DNA from: Arachis hypogaea
Lineage: Eukaryota > Streptophyta > Magnoliopsida > Fabales > Fabaceae
DNA: 64,000 bases
Reading direction: 5' to 3'
Assembly (NCBI RefSeq): GCF_003086295.3
Contig: NC_092048.1
Span: 1,741,001 to 1,805,000, forward strand
In this document: in pieces, positions 27,102 to 38,299 of the stretch
Numbering within the stretch: position 1 is the first letter of the stretch
Layout of the letters: the number at the start of each line of letters is the position of its first letter
The notes under the pieces: generated by a model
What the model was told of the DNA's origin: nothing
Databases searched by the model: none
What the model saw: the letters and a program-made list of their open reading frames with translations, nothing else
Made by a program: the position numbers and the translations under genes

Positions 27102-27560
27102 CTATAATCTCAATAGTAATTTGCTTTCTTCATCCATAGTTGATAAAAATCGTTTGTTTTTTTTTTTTTACCAAAATTATGAAGACTCAAACCCGCAACC
27201 TCTTAAATGAGTATGAAAAGTTTATGTCATTTGAGCTATTACTCATTTGCTTTAAATATGAGTAATTTTGGAATAAAATACTAGTTGAAACTTGAATATG
27301 AACATCGATAAGATTAGATAAATTGTTATATTATACATTAGCGAAAAAACGTTTAAATAATTAATATAAAATTAATAAAAATACAACAAGGTTATTTAAA
27401 TTTAAATGTTAACAAATTATTAGATTCTAATCCAACCAAATCTATTTGTATACTATCTTTGTTTTAAAATTAAATAATTACCACATCACACATCTGAATA
27501 TTCATAAATTTTGTTTCGAATTGCACTTAAATTTGAAAGAAATCTTTTTTAAATTAAAAT
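27102..27560 (-). pseudogene. 5' relic of a second PHO2-like E2 gene
   Basis: The minus strand from 27137 reads ATG GAT GAA GAA AGC AAA TTA, i.e. MDEESKL against MEEESKL of the gene at 28177-29079, then diverges and stops at 27102. Upstream, about 27256-27560 matches the region upstream of that gene at about 29100-29480 (shared 'agattctaatc-aac', 'aaatctatttg', 'ttttaaaattaaat'). The rest of the coding region is missing. A SINE sits in the relic's leader, 20 bp upstream of its ATG. This is the leftover of a duplicate of the E2-like gene. Confidence 0.75.
27157..27252 (-). mobile_element. tRNA-derived SINE in the E2 relic leader
   Basis: Poly-T at its left edge (a poly-A tail on the minus strand). 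On the minus strand it has an A-box-like TAGCTCAAATGAC and a B-box-like GGGTTTGAGTC. The same family occurs at 32649-32745, 55991-56094 and, weaker, 50895-50985. It is inserted at a point that is uninterrupted in the intact E2 gene's leader (gtttg^cttcaaat). Confidence 0.75.
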
Positions 27561-28176
27561 AGAAAGAAAATGGATATGTAATTTTATTCTAGATAGCAAG
27601 TTAAGATGAATGTCCAGTGTCCAATAACTATTAATAGAGAACATCAAAGAAAAAGTTTCAAACAAAAATATTTATATTATAATAAAATAAATGAAAATTT
27701 GATAAAAAAAAATTAAAACTTAGTAAAAAAAATACTAAAAATCAGGTGATTGTTGATAAAAATATCAACAAGAATAATTAGAAGCTGTATTTTTAAAATC
27801 AGGTGATTGTTGATAAAAATAGATAAAAATTGAATTGAGAAAATATTGCGTTAATATTAGAGAAAAGCCATAGCCAAGGTTTTGATAGTTCTATATAAAG
27901 TAGTATTTTCATTTAATCGCGTATTTATATAATATTTTTGCTTATTATAAACTACGCAATTCACAGATATATTTTCTCATTAACCTATCTTCATATTTTG
28001 GTCTTTCTTTAAAAATAGTAAAAAAAATGGATTTTTTTCCTTTTCATTATCAAATTTTATAAACCCAAAAACATTCACTATGATATTAGAAAAGAAAAAA
28101 TCGTAACTTTAACTAATCTCAATTCCAATTTGCACATTAACAATAACATAAAGCAACAAATTAAAATCTCTATTAT
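27561..28176. other. AT-rich non-coding sequence
   Basis: Lies 3' of the E2-like gene. A short repeat, 'aaaatcaggtgattgttgat', occurs at about 27739 and 27796. No gene is seen. Confidence 0.4.
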
Positions 28177-29079
28177 TTACATAATACACAATGGCAATTT
28201 GGAGTATCCATTTTTCTTCGTGACGTTGTTGCACTTTGCTTCCTCATAATCATGATTAAGAACTTGATTATTATAATGATGCTTACAATAAGTTCCATTA
28301 GCTTCAAACGCCTTGATGAGCTTCAAGAAGAGCTTGTTCATAATTTCATCCTTAGAATCCATATAATTCTTAAAGTTTCTAAGAATTTCATGGGCTTGAG
28401 TTCTAAAATGTCCCTTAACCAAGATTTCAAAACCCTCCAATGGTGACTCTAACATCACAAGCATGGCCTCCCATGTTCTAATAATTAGAACATTTTTTTT
28501 ATTCCTTGAAAACTCATCATTGAGAAACCCTTGAATAGTGACAAGTATATCTAATATTCTAAATGGATTTGAAGAAGAACATTTTCTCTTAGAGTGTGGT
28601 AGGTTGACTTTTCCATTCTTTTTCAAATTTGGATTCAAATCATAGTCATAAGAATGGTAGAAAAGTTTAGGAGGTTGATTAGGGTAATCACAAGTAAAAC
28701 ATATGTCGAAGCAAAATAATGCGTTATAATAAATGGTATTAGGAGGACCTTTAATTATAGCTCTCATAAGATAAGGTCTTGACTCATAAACCCTAACATA
28801 AATGGAAGAGTTAATTAGATTTAAATCTAATACTTCCCATTCTCTCCTAATTATGAAATTTAGAGAAATTTTTTCACTAATGTGATACTTAAGGAAGTTG
28901 TCGTGACTAAAAAACCGATGATCAGTCGGAGAAGATTGTACCTTGTCGAAATTCTTTATCTTCCAAAAATTCATCTCAAGTTCATCTTGTAATTCTTCAA
29001 TCTCTCTGTAAATTTGTGCAACTAGCATTTTTTGTTCTTCCTTTGGCTTCTCTAATGCTAATTTGCTTTCTTCCTCCAT
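28177..29079 (-). CDS. PHO2/UBC24-like E2-fold protein lacking the catalytic Cys
   Basis: Intronless, 300 aa. Residues ~1-40 form a Glu/Lys-rich coiled coil. From ~78 on it matches the UBC domain of the large plant E2s (UBC23/24/25, PHO2 type): REWEVLDLNL, SSIYVRVYESR, LMRAIIKGPPNTIYYNALFCFDI, YPNQPPKLFYHS, LNPNLKKNGKV. Where these E2s have GKVCLSLL, this protein has GKVNLP: the active-site Cys is Asn159, and the following ~20 residues are shortened. The C-terminal helices (DILVTIQGFL, FEILVKGHFRTQAHEIL) are kept. It therefore cannot form the ubiquitin thioester at the usual site. It could act as a UEV-like partner or be a gene on the way to loss; the long open frame argues for constraint. 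A hexamer repeat (tctgaa)n lies in its upstream region. Confidence 0.8.
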   Translation of the reverse strand: MEEESKLALEKPKEEQKMLVAQIYREIEELQDELEMNFWKIKNFDKVQSSPTDHRFFSHDNFLKYHISEKISLNFIIRREWEVLDLNLINSSIYVRVYESRPYLMRAIIKGPPNTIYYNALFCFDICFTCDYPNQPPKLFYHSYDYDLNPNLKKNGKVNLPHSKRKCSSSNPFRILDILVTIQGFLNDEFSRNKKNVLIIRTWEAMLVMLESPLEGFEILVKGHFRTQAHEILRNFKNYMDSKDEIMNKLFLKLIKAFEANGTYCKHHYNNQVLNHDYEEAKCNNVTKKNGYSKLPLCIM

Positions 29080-29215
29080 GATTGATAAAAATTGTTTGCT
29101 TCAAATGTGACCGAAAAGAAAATCAAACAACAACTAGAAAAGAATGGAACAAAATAAGAAATTGTTTAAGTAAAAAGACAGTCATGAATATTACTTTCGA
29201 ACTCTTTTTAAAGCA

Positions 29216-29262
29216 ACCTGAATCTGAATTTGAATCTGAATCTGAATCTGATTCTGATTAAG
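29216..29262. repeat. Hexamer repeat upstream of the E2-like gene
   Basis: About six imperfect copies of (c)tgaat(c/t), roughly 140-185 bp upstream of the start codon. Confidence 0.7.
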
Positions 29263-29751
29263 ATTAGATAGATGATATATTATCGAAAAAGTGTTTAAAT
29301 TTAAATAATTAATGAAAAAATAACATTTTTGTTATTTAAATTTAAATCTTAACAAAAGATTAGATTCTAATCTAACTAAATCTATTTGGATACTATATTT
29401 ATTTGCTTTAAAATTAAATGAATACCACGTTACGCGTTTAAATATTTCATGAATTTCATTTTTCTTGTGTCATTAATTTGTTTTCATGAATAATTAAAGA
29501 CGAATAATTTAAGTTTTTTTTTTCAAAATCAAAATAAAAAGAAAATAGATATATACTTTAATAATTGGAAAACAAATTTAAGTTTTCCTTTTTTTTAAAA
29601 AATCAAAATAGAAAGAAAATAGATATCTAATCTTATCTTAGAGTGAATTTAAAATGAAGTGCTCACAATAACTACTAGTAGTGGGTTTGAAATTGAATTT
29701 CAGTTCTTAATTATTGTATTGCGAATTTGTGATAGCTAGCGTCCTTATAGA

Positions 29752-30349
29752 TAGGACTGACAACGGATAGGATAGAGTAGAGTAGGGTTTGGATTCTATC
29801 TTAATTCTACTTGTGAATTAATTTTTTTTAATTTTATTTTATTTTATTTGCGGATTGAGAATTTTTCAACTCTAATCCTACTCATATCCTAAAGTTCTAA
29901 ATCCTACCATACTTGAATCTATCCACAGAAAAATAAAAAAATTTTAAACAAATATAAATTCAACCATTTCAAATTTTATACATATTAATAAAGTAAAAAA
30001 TAAAAAACTAATTTCAAATTAAAAACAATATATCTTAAAGAAATCTAACATAAAATTACAAATAATATAATCATCAACTAATTTAGTGGTTATTTCAAGT
30101 TTTTATAAAAGGAAGATTGCGACTTCAACATTCACTTTCTTTACTACATACATAACTTTTACATATATATTATATAATATATTAGGAGTGCGGATAGAGT
30201 AAGGTAGGGTATACCTTGAATTTGTACTACCCGCAAATAAATCTGCACCGCCCCCTACTCTACCCGTAATGGGTCAGGTAAATAACTCTATTCGAACGAG
30301 TTGGTCTGAATTGGATATCTGCGGGTAAGGTATACATTGCCAGTCCTAT
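29752..30349. mobile_element. ~600-bp hAT-like MITE
   Basis: The ends are inverted: TAGGACTGACAACGG on the left and, reverse-complemented from the right, TAGGACTGGCAATGTAT. Inside are repeats of a ggatagagtaggg-type motif near both ends. Plant non-autonomous hAT elements with TAGGGGTG-CAA ends look like this. An 8-bp target duplication is not clear. Confidence 0.65.
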
Positions 30350-32600
30350 TTATATTTATATGAGAAGCTATTTTCAAATTTTCATTTTTTTTTAAATTAT
30401 TTTCAATTTTTGATTCATTCAAAAACAGAAGAACCGTATTGGCGTATTATTGTATCATATATCATTATCATACATACACTCATATCAATCATATTTGATA
30501 TGTGACAAACCAAAAAGTAAAACAAACAACGCCCATGGTATCCCAATCCAACCACACCCATCTATAATAAATGTAAATCATTAAATAAACAAATAAAAAA
30601 AAAAGTGAAAACATGATGTTGTGGACTTATGGATGCACATGCATGTCAAGTCTTAAAAAAAATCAATAATTAATGTGTGCATTTGATGTTGTATATATAT
30701 TTTTCACGAGAAAATGACTTTCTAACATTATTATTATTGTTGTTAAAATAATTTATTTTGTTAAAAATAAAAGGTAATTATAAACTTTAGAAGACTTTTT
30801 TATTTCGAATAATAAAAATGTTATTTAATTTGTTTAGAAAATATAGTAGAAAGAAGAGAAATTGAATTAAATAATATTTTTCTATTTATATCTATCTACA
30901 TGTATTTGATAAAATCATCAACATAATTCAGTCCTTGTTTTATCTTAGTAATTTGTGAAAAAAAAAAGAATTAATCATCTCAAAACACAATTTTATAATA
31001 GTTTATCTAACCCGTACCTACCATTATTGTTGTTATTATAGTAATCATTATCATTATTATTAAGTTATAAGTCAAATAACTTCTTAAGTGCTTCTACTGA
31101 TGAATATAACGAAAGATAGAGGGAGAGAGCTACCTTTTTTTCGTCTACCACATTAACTAATTTTTTTAAATTTTAAATTTTAAATTCCAAATTTAAAAAT
31201 ATTTTATTGTAAATTTTAAATTTAAATTCTAAATCCAAAAAATTAAAAAATAATTTTACTATAAAAAATAGTTAATATTGACTCATTAGAAACTAATTCC
31301 TATATATTTTCAATAAAAAATAATGAATACGACAGCAACATATTTAGATTTAAATATATTATAATGAACAAAAATAATAGATTATCTGTTAACATTTTTT
31401 ACGATAGATTTATATTTTAAATAAATAATAATTCATCTTTGAACTTTTGAAATTATCAGGAGTGATCATCTCTTAAGTGTTTTTTTTTTTTTTTGCCACA
31501 CTATTTTCTTCATAAAGTTTTAGTGTTTTACACACTTCATATTCATCAAAATGAAAATTATAGTTCTTCAAAGCCAATAAATAGGATGTAGTTAGTCGAA
31601 GTTTGACCAATTCCCTGAATCATGGGAGTTCAATTCCCACTAATTGATATGCATATGAGATTTTAATTTAATAATTAAAGATAAAATAATATAATATATG
31701 TAACACTAATAATAGAAACAAAGAGAGGGAAATTTTTTTTCCATATTTTGATGAATAATCCAAGAAAACCCATGATAAATAATTTTTAACCAAATTTATT
31801 ATAAAAAAAATAGGAAAAATTTTAAGTATACCGAGAACATTAGTATTCTAATTGTTTTAACCGTTAATTTTAATTAATATATATTATATATATTTTTTAT
31901 AATTCAAATCAACGGTTAAAATAACTAAAACATCGGTATTTCTGGTACACTTGAAATTCTTTCAAAAAAATAAAACGAATTTACAAATTTATGTAGTTAA
32001 ATTTGGTCAAATCAACCAAATCAAAACACATGAACAAGCCATATCATCATTTATTTGAAAATCAAATTTAATTAACTATTTAAATTTAATTTTTTCTCTG
32101 AATATCTACTAATTTAATAAGTTAAAGATTACTTTACTTTGAATTCAATGAATTATTATATACATCAAATATCATTCAAATTCTCAATATTTATTTAAAT
32201 AAACAAACGAATTAATTATTTGACCAATATAAATTAATTTCTATTTAAATTTAGATATTATCATCTTTACCTATACTATATACTTACTATATATAATAGA
32301 AATACAAGAGAATTTTGGTATATATATTTTCTTTTTCAAAATGTTTTTTTATAAAACATAATCTATAAAAAAGTATTTTCTCAACTCTAAGAGTTGAATT
32401 TATAATTTTTTAATTTTATTAGAACATACTATTTTAACTAATAAAAAATTTATTTTAAACACTGAATGTTGACCTTATTTTTTTTACGAGTCCAGAATTT
32501 TATGAACAATAAAAAAATTATTATACAAAATTATCAAAATAAAGTAACATTATTTATTTTTATATTATATAAATGACATTTATTTTTGTTAACGAATTAT
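30350..32600. other. AT-rich gene-free region
   Basis: No coding signal. Around 31575-31645 there is a tRNA-like B-box stretch (GGGAGTTCAATTCCC) that may be a fragment of another SINE. Several short direct and inverted A/T repeats are present. Confidence 0.4.
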
Positions 32601-32803
32601 AATTCAAATGACATAACTTTTTTATTTTTATTTAAGTATTTCGAATTCAAAGCCAATGAGTAATAACTCAAATAGTATAATCTCCGCATACTCAATTAAG
32701 AAGTTACGGATTCGAGTCTCTTAAATCTTATCTTTAATAAAAAAAATATTTTAAATTCAAATGACATAACATTTTTATTTTTATTTAAGTATTTTGAATT
32801 TGA
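32601..32803 (+). mobile_element. SINE flanked by 50-bp direct repeats
   Basis: The core at about 32649-32745 has an A-box-like AGTAATAACTCAAATAG, a B-box-like ACGGATTCGAGTC and an A-rich end, and belongs to the family of 27157-27252. It is flanked by a ~50-bp direct repeat (aattcaaatgacataac... at 32601-32648 and 32754-32803), longer than a normal SINE target duplication. Confidence 0.65.
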
Positions 32804-33354
32804 CTTCAAGTCTCGTTCTTAATTTTGAAAAAAAATTTTTTTTTTTGCTTTAAAATATAATTAGATAAAACCTCAAACACCCCTAATCCCAATCTAAGGG
32901 CCTAATCCCTACACCGCTTGATAAGAACGCAAATCAAAACCTGGGTGCTAAGCATTAAGCAACATTTTAATATGATTAAGCAATATTTAAAAGAAGCTAG
33001 CAAGAAACAACAAACAACAACAATAAACAGTTTTATAATTTTAGTTTTTTTTTTTCTTCTTTGTTTTCCTTTTTAATCTTCTTTTTTTTTTTTTTTTGCC
33101 TAACAAAGTGAGTGAGTGAAAAGTGAAGTGCTAAGAGAAACTTCGTGGAAGCAACAACCTCTCTCCACCACTTACCAATCAATCAAAATCAAACATTTTG
33201 TTTTGTTTGCAGCATAAAAACAATAACATAAACATATCCATTGCTTCTATCTCTAAATCCAGTGCACTGAAGACACTCAAACACACCAAAAGCTTCGATC
33301 TTTGTTAGTGTGTTATGCTTTTTCATTTCATTCTCTCTTACCCACCTCTTCAAG
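32804..33354 (+). other. Promoter region and non-coding first exon of the RGLG gene
   Basis: About 33110-33354 looks like a transcribed leader, ending in a good donor (caag|gtataa at 33354/33355). Poly-pyrimidine tracts at 33040-33095 lie just upstream. The exact transcript start is unknown. Confidence 0.5.
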
Positions 33355-34074
33355 GTATAATCTTTCTTTATTTTCCTTATGCATTTTCATTTTTTTCTCA
33401 TTTTTTGCTTGCTTTATTTGTCAGCTTTTCTGTTTCTGATGTCAAAGTTTTCAAAAGTGTCTTCTTTTTTTTTTTTTCTACAAAAAGGGAAAAAAAAAAG
33501 GGGTTTGGTATGTAAGAGTTTTGGAACTAATGTGAAAAGGGATTGAAATAGAAATCATGGGATTCTTTTGTGTAGTTTTCATGATTTGAAAAAAAAAAAA
33601 ATGAAAATCAAGTTTATTATTATAATGCAAATTGGGGTGTATCTTGACTTTTGCATAATGTGAATTGTGATTTTCATGAATTTTTTAAGTTAGGGAGAGA
33701 AAAAAAAAGTGTTATTTTTTTAATTTAACTTAGATTGAGCTTGAAAAAGTGCAGTACAGTTCTTAAAGATTTGATCTTTGATTGTTTTTATTGTATTGCT
33801 GAATATTCTGCAAGATAAAGAATTTAGCTTGAAAATTGAAAAACAAGTTTATTATTAAAATGCAAATTGGGGTGTTGTTTTGACTTTTGCTTTATGTGAA
33901 TTGTGATTTTCATTATTTTTATAATAATGTGGGAAAAAAAGTTACTTAGATTTTCCTTAAGAGCTAAAAAAATGTGTCTTTGATCTCTTTAGCTTGATAA
34001 GACACAGCTTTTAGAGTTAAAAAGATTTGATTTTTAATGATTTCATTTCATGGGGCTTCTGAATTTATCTGCAG
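33355..34074 (+). other. Intron in the 5' untranslated region of RGLG
   Basis: Donor gtataa at 33355 and acceptor ctgcag ending at 34074, 14 bp before the ATG at 34089. Two ~90-bp imperfect direct repeats lie inside (about 33596-33682 and 33838-33920), sharing 'aaatgcaaattggggtgt' and 'tgtgaattgtgattttcat'. First introns like this often raise expression in plants; that role here is inference. Confidence 0.6.
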
Positions 34075-34088
34075 GATAAAGAATCTCT

Positions 34089-37000
34089 ATGGGTGGATCA
34101 AGTTCTAAAAGAAGTAGTTCCAGGCGTTCAACCACGAGGTCGAATTCAAATTCATGGTACCCTCAATATCAAACACCTTCTTATGCACAAAACCCTCAGT
34201 ATCATGGGCCTCAGGGTTATCAATATCATGGCAACACATCTCAAAGCTATGGTGGCAGCGGGAGTGGCCGTCCCGCGGAGCAGAAGAAGAGGTTGGATAG
34301 GAAGTATTCGAGGATAGATGACAATTATCATAGCTTGGAGCAGGTAATTTTATCTCCCTAGTCTCTGCTGGTATCTCTAGAACGATTTTCAGGGTTGTCG
34401 TTGCAGAATAACTCGGTTCTTGTTTGCAAATTGCATGATAATTGGCATCTCTAGAAAGATTTTTTGGCGTTGTGCCGAAAAATGAAACTGGTCAAGGTTA
34501 TCAAACTCTCGAGTTAATTTTATTTACAAGTTTAGTTTTACAATCCAATTAAACTATACTTCACGAATACAGGTGTACTCTCGAGTTTGGTAACTTTGAA
34601 ATTGGTCATGTTGGAACTCATGCACTTTTATGTAAGTTTTTGAGAAACAAGAATCTGTTTAGGTGTTCAGCTCTTCAGGTCATGAATTATTTCGGAACAT
34701 TATTGCCATTGCTATCAAATTGCTTAGAAATCTTCTAAAGTTTGAGGGGAACTCCTATTTTTCGGTCTTGCGACTGTTGCTTTTAGTTGTTACTTGAAAT
34801 TGTTATTATAAAGTTGGTGCCGGATTTGGTACAAGAAATCATCTCTCGTCTATTTGGTGCAAGTTTTGTACATACATCTTGTTTCACATTGGCCATCTTT
34901 TTGTACATAGCTATTCGTTTCGTTTCGGCATTGTGTTGGAGGATGTAAAGATGTTCTTGTTTTTGGATTTTAGCCTTAGTTATTCTAAATTAATTTGTTT
35001 TCTGTTTCTGACATTTTGAATTAAATTTTCATATTTGAAGGTAACCGATGCTCTGGCAGGTGCTGGCCTAGAATCTTCCAACCTCATTGTTGGTATTGAT
35101 TTTACAAAGAGCAACGAGTGGACAGGTTTTGATTCGCTCGACTTCTCTCTTTTCTATTTTCTATTTTCTCCTGCTTGTTTTGCTTCAACGTGCATAGCTT
35201 GTCGTTTTGACCAGGTGGAAGATCATTTCAAAGGAGATGCTTGCATCACATTGGTCACGAGCAAAATCCATACGAACAAGCTATATCTATCATTGGGAAA
35301 ACATTGTCTTCCTTCGATGAGGATAACCTGATTCCTTGTTTTGGGTTCGGTGATGGTAATTCGAGAAACACTGTTATGATCTCTTTAAAATCCAATAGTT
35401 AATGTTCTTGTGAGTTACATTGTGTGTGCACGTTTACATATTGGCAGCATCGACACATGACCAAGAAGTTTTTAGTTTCTACCCGGATGATAGATTTTGT
35501 CACGGATTTGAAGAAGTGTTGTCACGATATCGAGAATTAGTCCCTCAATTAAGGCTTGCAGGTCAGTTAAGCTTCATTTCATTTTTTTTAGCATTCTTAG
35601 TTTGCCCCTTTTTTATGCCGTTTTTGCCTTCCAACATGCGACAGGACCGACATCATTTGCCCCAATTATTGAGATGGCAGTCTCCATTGTTGAGCAAAGT
35701 GGAGGCCAGTACCATGTCTTATTGATCATAGCTGATGGACAGGTACAATCTTTTTCAAATTGAATTTGAAAATAATAAAAGTGATTTACACAAATAGCAT
35801 ACACCGAATTCCTTAATCTAAGTGGTTTTCTGTTAAATCATTTTTTACGTATTCCCTCTTAATGCATAAGGTTTTAGTTCTCAGTCTCGCTTCTTATATG
35901 TGGCTGCTGATAAATAACATTAGAGTTTTCATATCGAAATATTGAGGATTGCTACTTGTTGCAGGTAACAAGAAGTGTTGATACCGAGCGTGGTCAATTG
36001 AGTGCACAAGAAAAGAACACGGTAGAAGCTATTGTGAAAGCAAGGTACTTATCTAACTGTTTCACTTTATTCATTGTTTTGGTTATCATATTTCTAAAAC
36101 GTGCTTGTTGACAGCGAATATCCCTTATCGATCATTCTGGTTGGAGTTGGCGACGGGCCGTGGGACATGATGAGACAATTTGATGATAACATCCCTGCCC
36201 GAGCATTTGATAATTTCCAGGTATGCATCGCCTCCGAAGTTATCAGTTTCGTGGTTCACAATTCATTTATATTTCTATTAATGTTAAACTTAATTTCCAC
36301 CCTTCTTTTTTGTAAAATTATTCCTTCCATAGTTTGTGAATTTTACGGAAATAATGTCAAAGAACATGGATCGATCACGTAAGGAAGCAGAGTTTGCACT
36401 TGCTGCTTTGATGGAAATACCCTCTCAGTACAAGGCAACACTAGAACTTAATATATTGGGGTAATGAAGTTAACCCTTTTTTTTAACTTAATTTTCAAAA
36501 TAAATGTCACTTTCATTTGTTTGGTATAACGGAAAACTAATGTATCCGGTGTAAATTGTATCCGAATACATTGAATTTCCAATTTACCAAAAGTGAAAGT
36601 GATGTATATTTCGTAACGGAGGGAGTAGTAGCCTTTTGCAAGCTTCGCATAACGAAGTCATTTACATCCTATTATTTCTTGAGCAGTGCTCGCAGAGGGA
36701 AAGATATAGACAGGATTGCTCTACCACCGCCGCTATATGGTTCCAATACGCCATCTTATAACTCTCCGAAAGCTTCGCGACAAAACAGTTTCCGCCCCAC
36801 TGCGCCATCTCACAGTCAAAGACACGATGATGTCTTTCCCGCACATCCTCCTGCGACTTCTGCATCTGATAATCAGGTACTTGGACAGTTGAACACACTT
36901 TATTACTCTCTCTCTTGCTTTTGTATCTTACTTTCAACTTTCCTTGTGAATTACCATTACTCTGAACCTTCATTATAATGTGATGATCCTTGCAGCTTTG

Positions 37001-38299
37001 TCCCATTTGTCTTACTGATCCCAAGAACATGGCATTTGGTTGTGGGCATCAGGTAAGAATCCACTCGATTCAATGCTTTCTCGCATGCATGACACGAGAA
37101 AAACTTTCATGCTCGTGGCGTATCATTAGACTGTTTGATAAGTGTCTCGAGATAGAAAATTAAGATATCATCTTTGTTTTCGTCTTTGGTTTTTCCGGGA
37201 GTGTTTGGATTGTGTAGGGACAAAATTACGAAAGAAAATTATTTTGTATCTCGTTTGATGGCAACCAAAAACGTAAATTTTTGTCTTAGTGTTCTGTCTT
37301 CACGGCCGATTCTACCTAGTGGGATAAAGCTTCGTTGTTGTATTCTGTCGTCACGGTTTCCACTTTTCCGTCGCAATTTCTTAGTCTAAACACGATAGAT
37401 GCATTTTGCGTGTTTTGGACTTTTGATATACAAAAATATTACGTGTACACTAAAAATCAGCTACTATATATTTGTATATAACTACATATGTTGTTTTACA
37501 CACTTTCAATATGTATTTTTGTATTTTAACATGTATTTTCAACAAATGACTAATTTTTTGTATACACGGAGCATAGTTGTTTTGTCTGAGAGAGAAATAC
37601 AAAGACAAGAAATTTGAATCTTCTATCCCAATTGTGTTTTCTATCTTCAGTCAGTGTCTTTGTATTTCTTTTCTAAGACAATTATCATGATCATACACAA
37701 TCACTCATTTTTCTTATTTTATGAATGGTTAAATTACATAGTTGGTCCCTACATTTTCAGTGAAATTGTAAATTGGTCCTTACATTTTAAAAGTTTGTAA
37801 TTGGGTCCCTAAAGAGAATTAAAATTTGCAATTTAGTCCCAAGCCGATCAAAAAGTGTTGATTTAACAGAATATTCTTATACTGAGAATATTCTGTTAAA
37901 ATAGAGAATATATTGAAAATATTCTGTTAAATCAAACACTTTTTGAACGATGGGGACTAAATTGCAAATTTTAATTCTCTTTAAGGACTCAATTACAAAC
38001 TTTTAAAGTGTAGGGACCAATTTGCAATTTCACTGAAAGTGTAGGGATCAACTGTGTAATTTAACCTTTATGTATAACCTCCTAATGCTATAACTGAAAT
38101 TAATTAATAATTGATTGTGAATATTTTTAGAGCTTGTTAGACATGATTGAATGAGCCTGCTATAATTCTTTTTTTATTATTATTTTTTTTGAATTATTTT
38201 TGGTAATTTGCATTGCAGACATGCTGTGAATGTGGACAAGAGCTTGAATTATGCCCCATATGCAGGAGTACTATTGACACAAGAATTAAACTTTATTAA
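34089..38299 (+). CDS. RGLG2: RGLG-type E3 ubiquitin ligase (copine/vWA domain plus RING)
   Basis: Eleven coding exons: 34089-34343, 35041-35125, 35215-35355, 35448-35561, 35645-35742, 35965-36044, 36115-36220, 36333-36460, 36687-36876, 36996-37052, 38219-38299; 444 aa. MGGSSSKR is an N-myristoylation signal, so it is expected at the plasma membrane. A Ser/Tyr/Gln-rich linker is followed by the copine-type vWA domain with the metal site [18 protein letters not shown] and [13 protein letters not shown]. The RING at the C-terminus is [34 protein letters not shown]. Relatives attach Lys63-linked chains with UBC35/MMZ and take part in auxin, ABA and drought signalling. The last intron carries a 340-bp MITE and intron 8 a Stowaway-like remnant. 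RGLG1 and RGLG2 cannot be separated here; the symbol marks the family. Confidence 0.92.
36480..36630. mobile_element. Stowaway-like MITE remnant in RGLG intron 8
   Basis: Ends with CGTAACGGAGGGAGTA, the classic Stowaway end next to a TA. The middle has a 'cactttc' / 'gaaagtg' inverted pair. The left end is worn. Confidence 0.5.
37727..38066. mobile_element. 340-bp foldback MITE in the last RGLG intron
   Basis: Inverted arms of about 150 bp with ends GGTTAAATTACA and inner motif TTGGTCCCTACA. A 9-bp flanking repeat matches at 8 of 9 places (tttatgaat 37718-37726, tttatgtat 38067-38075). The 9-bp duplication suggests Mutator-type mobilisation. Confidence 0.8.

Noticed and set aside
27158..27172. 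Poly-T run as a minus-strand promoter or terminator element
   Set aside because: It is the poly-A tail of the inverted SINE.
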